From positions 93,889-157,888 of the forward strand of contig NZ_JASKYM010000005.1 of NCBI RefSeq assembly GCF_030131845.1: a DNA stretch of 64,000 nt, read 5' to 3'. This document shows positions 8,266-15,296 of the stretch, piece after piece. The notes under the pieces were generated by a model that had not been told where the DNA came from, did not search any database, and saw only the letters and a list, made by a program, of their open reading frames with translations. The stretch is from Romboutsia sedimentorum (lineage in GTDB: Bacteria; Bacillota; Clostridia; Peptostreptococcales; Peptostreptococcaceae). The stretch's first letter is position 1. Each line of letters starts with the position of its first letter. The position numbers and the translations under genes were made by a program.

Positions 8266-8937
8266 ATGGGAATAAAAATCAGTTTTGAAGAAAAGTTAAA
8301 TACTGTATTAAAGTATATTAATGGAGAAAAGGGCGTAAGACAATCATCTTATGATCTTGGTGTTTCAGAAACGGCTATTAGAGATTGGATTAGAATATAT
8401 AAATCTATTGGAATTGAAGGCTTAAAAGGTAATTCTGAAAACAAAAATTACTCTATTGAATTTAAAATATCACCAGTAGAAGATTATCTATCTGGAAGAT
8501 ACTCACAGTGTGATGTATGTAGCAAATATAAAATATCTAGTAGAAGAGTTTTACAACGTTGGGTTAAAAGTTATAATAATCATAATATAACCAAATCTCA
8601 CAATACTAAGGAGAATGTAATTATGATTAAAGGCAGAAAGACAACATTTGATGAAAAAATTGAAATAGTAGGATTTTGCATAGCTAATAATTTAGATTAT
8701 CAGCTAACTTCAAATAAATATAATGTATCATACCAACAAGTTTACACTTGGATTAGAAAATATAAATCTAACGGATATACTGGTCTTGAGGATAGACGTG
8801 GAAAAACTAAAGAAGTTGAATCTTTAACGGAAAAGGAAAAATTAGAAATGCAGATGAAACTTCTAAAAGCCGAAAATGAAAGACTTAAAATGGAGAATGA
8901 TTTTTTAAAAAAGTCGGAAGAAATAGAAAGGAGATGA
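8266..8937 (+). CDS. IS3-family transposase OrfA
   Basis: 223 residues, longer than the ~175 of IS150 OrfA. Three helix-turn-helix-like units (SYDLGVSETAIRDWIRIYK; CSKYKISSRRVLQRWVKSY; TSNKYNVSYQQVYTWIRKYK) recognise the IS ends. A C-terminal leucine zipper (LEMQMKLLKAENERLKMEND) serves dimerisation. ATG at 8266 follows GAAGGGAG. The stop overlaps the orfB start (ATGATG, 8934-8939). Confidence 0.9.
   Translation: MGIKISFEEKLNTVLKYINGEKGVRQSSYDLGVSETAIRDWIRIYKSIGIEGLKGNSENKNYSIEFKISPVEDYLSGRYSQCDVCSKYKISSRRVLQRWVKSYNNHNITKSHNTKENVIMIKGRKTTFDEKIEIVGFCIANNLDYQLTSNKYNVSYQQVYTWIRKYKSNGYTGLEDRRGKTKEVESLTEKEKLEMQMKLLKAENERLKMENDFLKKSEEIERR
8907..8913 (+). promoter_or_regulatory. Slippery heptamer A-AAA-AAG for -1 frameshifting
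   Basis: The heptamer is in the orfA frame, and the -1 frame is open from here into orfB, as in IS150-type elements that make an OrfAB fusion transposase. Confidence 0.7.
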
Positions 8938-9824
8938 TGCTTCATACTATAAAAAAAGAGAACCTATATACTGCGATAAAAGAATTAAATCAAATTGGTT
9001 ATCCAGTTGTTTTATTGTGTAAATTTTCAGGTATTGCAAGAAGTTCATACTATAAATGGTTAAATAAAATTGAGTCTAAAAGAGAACTCGAAAATAAATT
9101 TATTGTAAATCAAATAATTGAAATATATGAAGAAGTAAAGGGAATCTATGGATATAGACGTATTACCATGAACCTTAATCGAAGATTAAATAAGAAATAT
9201 AACCATAAAAGAATATATAGATTAATGAAGTCTATAAATTTATAGGCTGTTATTCGAAGAAAAAGAAAAAGATATGTTAAATGTTCACCACAAGTAGTCG
9301 CGGAAAATGTGTTGAATAGGGATTTCAAAACAGATAAACCTAATGAAAAATGGTTAGCAGATGTAACTGAATTTAAAATAATGGATGGAACTAAGGTATA
9401 TTTAAGTGCAATATTAAATTTAGGTGATAATAGTATTGTTTCGTATGTAGTAGCTACTTCAAATAATAACAAATTAGTATTTGATACGTGGGAGTTGGCA
9501 GTAACTAGTAATCCAAAGGCGAAGTCATTATTTCACAGTGATAGAGGATTTCAATATACTCATAAAGATTTTAAAGCTAGGCTGGATAAGCAACATGCTA
9601 TTCAAAGTATGTCAAGGGTTGGTAGATGTATAGACAATGGACCAATGGAAGGATTTTGGGGCATCCTTAAGTCTGAAATGTATTATTTAAATAAATTTAA
9701 CTCTTTTGAAGAACTAAAAATAGCAATAGACGATTACATAAAATTCTATAATGAAGTAAGAATACAAAAAAAATTAAATGGCCTGGCTCCGTTAGAATAT
9801 CGAAGCCAAGCCATGGTTACTTAG
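8934..9824 (+). pseudogene. IS3-family transposase OrfB with in-frame stop
   Basis: DDE integrase domain. HTH_21-type N-part (GIARSSYYKWLNK, KGIYGYRRIT), then TAG at 9243-9245, then the same frame continues AVIRRKRKRYVKC into the catalytic core: D in LADVTEFK, D in HSDRGFQYTH, E in NGPMEGFWGILKSE. TAG is one base from AAG, and Lys fits the family there. Everything else is intact, so this is a single nonsense change. Confidence 0.88.
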
Positions 9825-9930
9825 TTTTATTATTTCCACTGTCTACTTGACAGGTGGCAGTTCAAATAGAGACTAGCTCCTTTTCTCTTTTTTGCATGAA
9901 AAATTATAGTTTCATAAATAATTTTTAATT

Positions 9931-10098
9931 CTAATTCTGTTTTTCAAAGCTTCCACAATCTGTACATTCTTTAGTTGTAGCATTCTCTTCATGCTTAACT
10001 ACTTTAATCTCATTAAGACTACATTTTTCAGCTGTTTGAGCATGATATTTACATTCATGTACAGTACATCCAATACTAGGATTTATATTTTGATGCAT
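9931..10098 (-). CDS. DUF1540 Cys-rich small protein
   Basis: 55 residues from ATG at 10098, with AAAGGAGG 8 bases upstream. The pattern C-x4-C-x3-H-x6-C-x14-H ... ECTDCGSF matches the DUF1540 family (C-V-x2-C-x-Y ... T-x-C-x-S-F), thought to bind metal through its cysteines. DUF1540 genes are common in spore-formers; this one lies inside the element. Function unknown. Confidence 0.8.
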   Translation of the reverse strand: MHQNINPSIGCTVHECKYHAQTAEKCSLNEIKVVKHEENATTKECTDCGSFEKQN

Positions 10099-10114
10099 AT
10101 TAACACCTCCTTTA

Positions 10115-10214
10115 AATCAATCTAAAAATATTATTAGCATTTTTAGATTGATTTATTCTAATAAAAAATTTTATAAGATAGCATTAAATTGGTAAAATAT
10201 ATTTATTTTACCAA
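10115..10214 (-). terminator. Two inverted repeats between DUF1540 and upstream minus-strand genes
   Basis: AATCAATCTAAAAAT (10115-10129) pairs perfectly with 10139-10153, and TTGGTAAAAT (10189-10198) with 10205-10214. They end transcription coming from 10266 or form the leader of the DUF1540 gene. Confidence 0.55.
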
Positions 10215-10265
10215 TATTTAAGAACGCTAACGCTTATTTATTCACTTGCTTGATATACCTGTATA

Positions 10266-10481
10266 TTAAATTGTGTATGTACTCACATAAAACTTGAATT
10301 TCATAGTATGGATTATTGGTAACTCTTTTTGAGTAATCAATACATAATCCGTATTTTCTAAAGTGCATGTACCCACTTTTGATATACAACATTTATTACT
10401 ATCGTTTAGACCGATAACAATTCGTGTACAAACTTCTCCTGCATTGTTTAATTTTCGGAAGTCGAGAAACTCGACACCCAA
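10266..10481 (-). CDS. Doubtful small ORF in element
   Basis: 71 codons from a TTG without a convincing ribosome site, overlapping the ORF upstream by 34 bases in another frame. It contains three Cys (VCTRIV, KCCISK, GTCTLEN). It may be the frameshifted tail of the neighbouring gene rather than an independent gene. Not recognised. Confidence 0.3.
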   Translation of the reverse strand: MGVEFLDFRKLNNAGEVCTRIVIGLNDSNKCCISKVGTCTLENTDYVLITQKELPIIHTMKFKFYVSTYTI

Positions 10482-10708
10482 ATTTTAAATGGGTATTGAT
10501 CTGATGTTTCGCCTACTATGCCCTTTAGTCTTTCTTCCCATTCACATAGCATATCATTAACCAATTCACATTTACCTAAATATAAATTTAATTTTTCATT
10601 TGTATGTTTCAACTCTAACTCAGATTTATTGACTGATTCATTTATTCTTTTAATTTCTTGCTTGTAAAAGTTGACCTCATTTTCGTATTGTCTTCTTTCA
10701 GAGCTCAT
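10448..10708 (-). CDS. Small coiled-coil protein in element
   Basis: 86 residues from ATG at 10708, a Glu/Lys-rich helix (YENEVNFYKQEIKRINESVN...) typical of a coiled coil. No ribosome site precedes this ATG. A perfect AGGAGG lies at 10759-10764 (minus strand), 8 bases before an in-frame ATA (10748-10750) that would add MEYKNRFRKRLFKS, so the original start may have been ATG mutated to ATA. Function unknown. Confidence 0.45.
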   Translation of the reverse strand: MSSERRQYENEVNFYKQEIKRINESVNKSELELKHTNEKLNLYLGKCELVNDMLCEWEERLKGIVGETSDQYPFKIWVSSFSTSEN

Positions 10709-10840
10709 TGATTTAAAAAGTCTTTTTCTGAATCTGTTTTTATATTCTATTCTTATTACCTCCTAAGTGTTTTTCTTGATTATAGCACCTAATTTTATAA
10801 ATTAACATTCTTGACGCGTTATAATAAAGTATGATGTTTT

Positions 10841-10864
10841 ACTGAGCTTAAAAATAAGCTTAGT
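10841..10864. repeat. Inverted repeat
   Basis: ACTGAGCTTA-AAAA-TAAGCTTAGT; arms pair along 10 bases with one G-U. It lies next to the right-hand end of the 40-bp repeated motif. Confidence 0.7.
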
Positions 10865-10881
10865 AAATATTTAACCACACT

Positions 10882-10924
10882 ACTTTTATTAATCCAAGGT
10901 CACTAGCTGTTACCTTAATATTTA
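10882..10924 (-). repeat. Direct repeat copy 1 (~40 bp)
   Basis: ACTTTTATTAATCC followed by CACTAGCTGTTACCT and AATATTT, nearly identical to 11537-11577 (few substitutions, one extra base). Both copies are downstream of minus-strand genes, and each borders stem-loop-rich DNA. Confidence 0.85.
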
Positions 10925-10930
10925 ATTGTC

Positions 10931-10991
10931 ATGGTAAAACTCCACAACAATTTCAATATGTATATTATTAAAACAAATGGAGTTTTACCAT
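10931..10991. repeat. Perfect 14-bp inverted repeat
   Basis: ATGGTAAAACTCCA (10931-10944) and its complement (10978-10991) around a 33-base AT-rich loop. Could terminate the small membrane-protein gene or be part of a replication or transfer origin. Confidence 0.7.
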
Positions 10992-11019
10992 CTGTTTATA
11001 GCTTAACTCGTCACATTTA

Positions 11020-11271
11020 TTAACTTAATTTTATTAGCAATGAATCTATTTGTCTAATTTCATTCTTTGTCATACTTGCTCCTTTAAGTGTAAAAGGTAC
11101 AAACACTAAAGGTAAAATAAATATTCCAAACAGAACAAAAATAGAAGTAAGCATAACACATCTGTCTTTTTCATTTACTAATTGATTCTTCATTTTAAGT
11201 ATTTCAAATTTCTTTAAGTTTAAATCCATATTAGAGTTAGCTATATGTGAAGCCATTTCATATTGGTTCAT
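11020..11271 (-). CDS. Small membrane protein in element
   Basis: 83 residues. GGAGG lies 8 bases before the ATG at 11271, so the longer frame to 11310 was shortened. A charged N-terminal helix (MNQYEMASHIANSNMDLNLKKF) is followed by a hydrophobic hairpin (LTSIFVLFGIFILPLVFVPF) and a short polar tail. Not recognised. Position next to the replication gene suggests a plasmid/element maintenance role, which is only inference. Confidence 0.6.
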   Translation of the reverse strand: MNQYEMASHIANSNMDLNLKKFEILKMKNQLVNEKDRCVMLTSIFVLFGIFILPLVFVPFTLKGASMTKNEIRQIDSLLIKLS

Positions 11272-11319
11272 TTTAATTTCCTCCATTGGTTTATAATATT
11301 TGTTATACATTACTAAGTT

Positions 11320-11480
11320 CAGGTATGCATGACGTGCATATCCGAAAATGACGTCCTTAAAAATAAGGTGAGTGAAAACTTACTGACAACCAAATGGGGT
11401 GTGGTTGAAAACTTATAATTAAGCTATCAGATAATTTAACGAGCTTAATTATAAGGCGGTTAAATTATCGGACACATCCA
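11320..11480. other. Highly structured non-coding DNA, candidate origin or structured RNA
   Basis: Arms 11412-11425 and 11442-11455 (CTTATAATTAAGCT) are a perfect inverted repeat. A second perfect pair, 11430-11440 and 11459-11469 (GATAATTTAAC), has one arm inside the first loop and one outside, the arrangement of an H-type pseudoknot. Smaller stems flank them: CAACC/GGTTG (11384-11404), CCTTA/TAAGG (11354-11367), TATGCA/TGCATA (11323-11342), with ACGTCAT repeated. No ORF. Sits between the replication protein and the small membrane protein. Confidence 0.65.
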
Positions 11481-11536
11481 AATGGTGGAGTCCTAATATT
11501 TAACAACACCAATTTTAGATTTAGTTAAGAATGACC

Positions 11537-11577
11537 ACTTTTATTAATCCGAGATCACTAGCTGTTACCTAAATATT
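11537..11577 (-). repeat. Direct repeat copy 2 (~40 bp)
   Basis: Near-identical partner of 10882-10924; it overlaps the stop codon of the replication-protein tail ORF. Confidence 0.85.
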
Positions 11578-11982
11578 TGTAACAGGTTTAAATTTATTCT
11601 TTTGACTTTCTTGAAGTATTTTTTCAAGTTCATCTGGACTATATTTACTAAATGATTCATTTATATTATGGAATCTAGTTTTAACAGTTGGAGCTTTACT
11701 TTTAGAATTACTTTCACTGAGTTGCTTAGTACAACCTGTTTTTTTATTCTTATATTCTTCTATGTATACATCGTACTGAATTATAGTTGATATATTTTTC
11801 TTAACTATTTCTTTAATAGTTTTTATGAAGTATGAGTCCTTCTTAGATACATTATTATTATTAATCACTTCTACAAGTATCCTTTCAAATAAATCTATAT
11901 CTATATTACTATGTACATTCTCTATAAGTTTTTTAACTTGATTTGTAATGACTAGATGCTTTTCATACATACTTACATACAA
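11569..11982 (-). CDS. C-terminal half of plasmid/phage-type replication protein
   Basis: 137 codons from a TTG (11982) or 133 from the ATG at 11970. It looks like the back half of the replication proteins whose front half is encoded just upstream: an all-helical region (YEKHLVITNQVKKLIENVHS...) and the ending TRFHNINESFSKYSPDELEKI. The frame overlaps the upstream ORF by 10 bases in a different frame and has no ribosome site of its own, so either translation is coupled or one base was lost or gained at 11970-11990, splitting one ~310-residue gene. Confidence 0.6.
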   Translation of the reverse strand: MYVSMYEKHLVITNQVKKLIENVHSNIDIDLFERILVEVINNNNVSKKDSYFIKTIKEIVKKNISTIIQYDVYIEEYKNKKTGCTKQLSESNSKSKAPTVKTRFHNINESFSKYSPDELEKILQESQKNKFKPVTNI

Positions 11983-12485
11983 TAAGTATTATTTAAATCA
12001 GTATTACTTATATTACCCCCATTTAGCATAGGGTGTTTTTTGGGGTATATGGTACTTTCACCATTACTACCTTTTTGGGGTGTATGGTCACTTTGCCCAT
12101 TTTCCAACGTTTTAGATTCATTATTGGAAGAAAAGCTACCATCTAATTTTAAATTTACTAAACTTGGAGTATCAGTATTAGGTGCATCTAATAAGTCATA
12201 TTCATATTCGAATCTACCTTTATTTTCACTTGAAGGTATTCTATAAATTTTTAAATATCCATTATCTTTTAATTCATTCCACCCGCCATCAAATGCTTTT
12301 ATACCTTCTTTACACTTTGATATAAGAAAATCTTTATATATTTTAAAAGTTTCTAATGTTACATAGCTTTGTATTAAAGAATATAAACCTCTTGCTTTCA
12401 AACTTAAATTCTCATCTCTTAATGGAATATTACTTATTTGTGAAAAGTTAACCTTCTTAGCTCTAAATCTTCCTGAATTATTCAT
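11973..12485 (-). CDS. Replication initiator-like protein, N-terminal half
   Basis: 170 residues with a winged-helix pattern: FSQISNIPLRDENLSLKARG, LYSLIQSYV, KAFDGGWNELKDNGYLKIYR, then FEYEYDLLD. This is the DnaD/replication-initiator-like N-domain found on clostridial plasmids and phages. An Asn/Ser-rich linker follows and the frame ends abruptly at ...NNTYCM. ATG at 12485 has AGGAGG 7 bases upstream. Probably binds the element's origin and loads the host helicase; the origin may be the structured DNA downstream. Confidence 0.65.
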   Translation of the reverse strand: MNNSGRFRAKKVNFSQISNIPLRDENLSLKARGLYSLIQSYVTLETFKIYKDFLISKCKEGIKAFDGGWNELKDNGYLKIYRIPSSENKGRFEYEYDLLDAPNTDTPSLVNLKLDGSFSSNNESKTLENGQSDHTPQKGSNGESTIYPKKHPMLNGGNISNTDLNNTYCM

Positions 12486-12820
12486 TGTAGTTCCTCCTAG
12501 TTATTTACATAGAAGAAACCTTAAAGCCAACATACAAAATTTATACTTGAATAATTTATCTAACTTTTGATATAATAGTAGTATAAAGTTAATTATCACA
12601 TCAACTTAGATTATTCAAGTTATCTGTTTTTTTGTGTGGTGGCTCTTATCTATTGTCAGTAGATAAGGGCTTCTTCTATGTTCACCGTTATTTATTTGAG
12701 GGCTCTTAAATAATTTTATTTCGTGTCACCATCTTGTCACCAAACACATATTACACAATGTCATATTAGAAAAAACTAATCCATCAACACTAGCAACTTC
12801 AACAAACTATGGCTTTAACT
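12486..12820. other. Element right end, non-coding
   Basis: Upstream region of the replication gene and the recombination end. It holds a stem (CTTATCTA/TAGATAAG, about 12647-12668), TGTCACC twice at 12-base spacing (about 12724-12742), which could be recombinase or Xis sites, and no convincing ORF. Confidence 0.5.
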
Positions 12821-13076
12821 CAATAACTTCTTTAGGAGCTGTTGGGTGGCAATGAGTTTAGTACCTAAATTCATAGTAGATGGAGTTGTAACGCCTAATG
12901 ATATAGCAGTATTTACAGCTATGGGTATGTGTTGGAGTGGATATTTAAGTACACATGTAGGTATGATGGATGCTTTAAATGCAAGAGAATTAACAAGTAA
13001 AGCAATCTTTTCACATACTATAGGGGGGATTTGTGCTGGAGTAGTATCTCACTTTATATTTATGCTTGTAGGATAA
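12821..13076 (+). pseudogene. Displaced 3' end of the yjiH-like gene
   Basis: Right copy of the direct repeat. The last ~85 codons of the intact gene are recognisable (SLVPKFIVDGVVTPNDIAVF...), but one base is lost near 12845 and there is no 5' part. It lies directly before what looks like the gene's native terminator. Relic left when the element inserted. Confidence 0.9.
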
Positions 13077-13092
13077 TATATTACATAAAAAA
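12821..13092 (+). repeat. Right copy of the element-bounding direct repeat
   Basis: Partner of 5543-5815; ends in the A6 run at 13087-13092. Confidence 0.9.
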
Positions 13093-13127
13093 CAGACTTA
13101 AAGATTATGTTTAAGTCTGTTTTTTTA
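13086..13127. terminator. Hairpin terminator, native to the yjiH-like gene
   Basis: AAAAACAGACTTAAA arm pairs with TTTAAGTCTGTTTTT across a 7-base loop, followed by Ts; usable from both sides and also serves the convergent small gene. Confidence 0.88.
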
Positions 13128-13157
13128 TATTGTTTTTTATATTGAATGTAAGTTTAG

Positions 13158-13322
13158 TTATTTTTTTCTAGGTTTTATAGGTTTAGCAGTATTTTGACTA
13201 ACAGAACCAGTTTTAGATGGTCTTAGTTGTGGATCGATATTAAGCTCTTCTGCAATTTCTAAGTTTGAATTAGCTACATTTTTAGATTTTTTTGGTTTTT
13301 TTAAACTTTTATTCTTTGCCAT
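13158..13322 (-). CDS. Small basic protein, 54 residues, unknown
   Basis: Begins MAKNKSLKKPKKSKNVAN and ends AKPIKPRKK, Lys/Pro/Ser-rich and probably unstructured. AGGAGGAAT directly precedes the ATG. Convergent with the yjiH relic across a shared terminator. It resembles small basic proteins of spore-formers in composition only; no family recognised. Confidence 0.65.
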   Translation of the reverse strand: MAKNKSLKKPKKSKNVANSNLEIAEELNIDPQLRPSKTGSVSQNTAKPIKPRKK

Positions 13323-13487
13323 AATTCCTCCTAAATAAAATATTATCTAGCAATTATATCTTAACCAAAGTAAACAATTAATATTCTTCATTAGAGTATG
13401 TTATAAATTAAAAACTAGCAATGTATTATAAAGGGAAAAATAGATAATGATATATCTAGATTATTTAAGTGTTAAGGAGGGATAAAT

Positions 13488-15083
13488 TTGGATATAGCGA
13501 TAAATCTTATTGGAGGTTTAGGACTTTTTCTATATGGAATGAGTCTTATGGGTGATGGATTACAAAAATCAGCAGGAGATAAATTAAAAAAAATAGTAGA
13601 ACTTTTAACTAGTAATATAATAATAGGTGTTTTTGTAGGTGCCTTAGTTACAGCGGTAATACAAAGTAGTAGTGCGACAACTGTAATGGTAGTGGGTTTT
13701 GTAAATGCTGGAATAATGCAACTTTCTCAGGCAATTGGGGTTATAATGGGTGCTAATATTGGAACGACTGTTACAGCTCAATTGGTTAGTTTTAATTTAG
13801 ATGGACTAGCACCAATAACATTAGGAATAGGTATAGTGTTATATCTTTTTGCATCAAATGGGAAAATTAAAAATATAGCAGAAATATTATTAGGATTTGG
13901 GATTTTATTTACAGGTATGGAATTTATGAAAGATGCAGTAGAGCCATTGGCAGAATTTAAAGGCTTCACAGATGCACTTATAAGTTTTGGTCAAAGACCT
14001 TTATTAGGTTTACTCTTAGGAATTGGTATAACGGCTATTGTACAAAGTTCTAGTGCATCAATGGGTATACTTATAGCACTTGCAGCTCAGGGTATTATAC
14101 CATTATCATCAGCACTTCCTATACTTTATGGACAAAATATAGGAACTTGCGTTACTTCATTAATATCTAGCGTTGGAGCTAATAGAAATGCTAAAAGAGC
14201 AGCTATAATGCATTTATTATTTAATATAATAGGAACAGTAATATTTTTGATTTTCTTAAATAAACCTATTATAGCTATAGTTACTAAGATAGATCCTAGC
14301 GATGTGGCTAGACAGTTAGCAAATACTCATACATTATTTAATATAGTTTCAGTAATAATTCTTTTACCATTTGCTAAATTTATAGTGAAGTTATCTATGA
14401 TGATAATACCTGAAGGAATGGAAGAAAAGAAGGAGGAAACTTATCTTGATGAAAGGATTTTAGAAACTCCCTCTATAGCATTTGGAAATACTGTAAAAGA
14501 AACTTTGAAAATGGCTAATTTATCTAAAGAATGTCTAAATAATTCTATGAATGGTTTTTTAAACAAATCACAAAAATATATAGATAAAACAATTGAAAAT
14601 GAAAAAAGTATAAAAAATTTACAAATAAATTTACTTAGCTATCTCTTGAAACTATCAAAAACATCTATTACTACTGAGTTAGTAGAAGATGTAGATAATT
14701 TATTCAATACAATAAATGATTTAAAAAGAATAGGTGATCATTGTGAAAATATATCAGAACTCGCAGAAATTGCAATTCAAAAAGATGCAGAAATCTCAGA
14801 AGATGGGGTAAAGGAGATTTATGAGATGTATGAAAAAGTAAAACAAAACTGTGAAGATATTATTAATGTAATAAAAGATAAAGATACAACTATAGCAAAC
14901 AAAATAATACACACGGAAGAACAAGTTAATAAAATAGAAAAATCAATAAGAAGAAATCATATATACCGATTAAATAATGATGATTGTAAAATAGATGCTG
15001 GAATTTTATATTTAGATTTGATAACTAATTTAGAGAGAATTTCAGACCATTGTGCGAATGTAGCAAAAAGAGTATTAAATTAA
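13488..15083 (+). CDS. Na/Pi cotransporter family protein with PhoU-like tail
   Basis: 531 residues. Two inverted membrane repeats each carry the NptA/SLC34 signature QSSSA (IQSSSATTVMVVGF near residue 65, VQSSSASMGIL near 188). The C-terminal ~185 residues form PhoU-like helices (NDLKRIGDHCENISE, ITNLERISDHCANVAKR). Sodium-driven phosphate uptake is the family role. TTG start after AAGGAGGGATAAAT. A paralogue lies at 54847; unlike that copy, no row of TTAAC repeats is seen upstream. Confidence 0.9.
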   Translation: MDIAINLIGGLGLFLYGMSLMGDGLQKSAGDKLKKIVELLTSNIIIGVFVGALVTAVIQSSSATTVMVVGFVNAGIMQLSQAIGVIMGANIGTTVTAQLVSFNLDGLAPITLGIGIVLYLFASNGKIKNIAEILLGFGILFTGMEFMKDAVEPLAEFKGFTDALISFGQRPLLGLLLGIGITAIVQSSSASMGILIALAAQGIIPLSSALPILYGQNIGTCVTSLISSVGANRNAKRAAIMHLLFNIIGTVIFLIFLNKPIIAIVTKIDPSDVARQLANTHTLFNIVSVIILLPFAKFIVKLSMMIIPEGMEEKKEETYLDERILETPSIAFGNTVKETLKMANLSKECLNNSMNGFLNKSQKYIDKTIENEKSIKNLQINLLSYLLKLSKTSITTELVEDVDNLFNTINDLKRIGDHCENISELAEIAIQKDAEISEDGVKEIYEMYEKVKQNCEDIINVIKDKDTTIANKIIHTEEQVNKIEKSIRRNHIYRLNNDDCKIDAGILYLDLITNLERISDHCANVAKRVLN

Positions 15084-15086
15084 TAT

Positions 15087-15117
15087 AAAAAGCGTGTTTT
15101 AAACACGCTTTTTTGTT
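15087..15117 (+). terminator. Hairpin terminator
   Basis: AAAAGCGTGTTT/AAACACGCTTTT with a T tail. Confidence 0.9.
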
Positions 15118-15296
15118 GCAAATATAGTACGTATTAAAATGTATAAAAGATATTATATAACCTTATGAAAATAGATATGATGCAAATTATACAACATATA
15201 AATATACATTAAGGCATAAATGTTAATAGTAAGAAATTTACTTCTTTAAATATTAAAATAGCCAAAAATACATATGCATTATGGGGGGAATATGTA

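Larger units (their letters stand above)
8201..9864 (+). mobile_element. IS3-family (IS150-type) insertion sequence
   Basis: 1664 bp. The ends are imperfect terminal inverted repeats of ~38 bp beginning TGA (8201-8238 and 9826-9864), sharing AGACAGT and AAATAATAAA blocks. AATA flanks both ends (8197-8200 and 9865-9868), a likely target duplication. It contains orfA and orfB in the usual -1 relationship. orfB carries an in-frame stop, so this copy is probably dead. Inserted within the older integrative element. Confidence 0.88.
5816..12820. mobile_element. Decayed integrative element (~7.0 kb) in the 3' end of the yjiH-like gene
   Basis: Bounded by the 273-bp direct repeat. Contents in order: terminator, frameshifted tyrosine recombinase, AbrB-like regulator, broken small ORF, YjcQ-like ORF, an IS3-family insertion, DUF1540 protein, two small minus-strand ORFs, a small membrane protein, structured non-coding DNA and a split replication protein. 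An integrase at one end and a replication gene at the other fits an integrated plasmid/phage-like element or IME. No structural phage, relaxase or conjugation genes are seen. The broken integrase implies it can no longer excise by itself. Confidence 0.8.

Noticed and set aside
12846..13076. Apparent 76-residue membrane-protein gene
   Set aside because: It is the displaced 3' fragment of the yjiH-like gene created by element insertion; no start region or ribosome site.
5861..13127. CRISPR array or tRNA attachment site in the element
   Set aside because: The repeats are too few and too far apart for an array, and no tRNA sequence is found at either junction.
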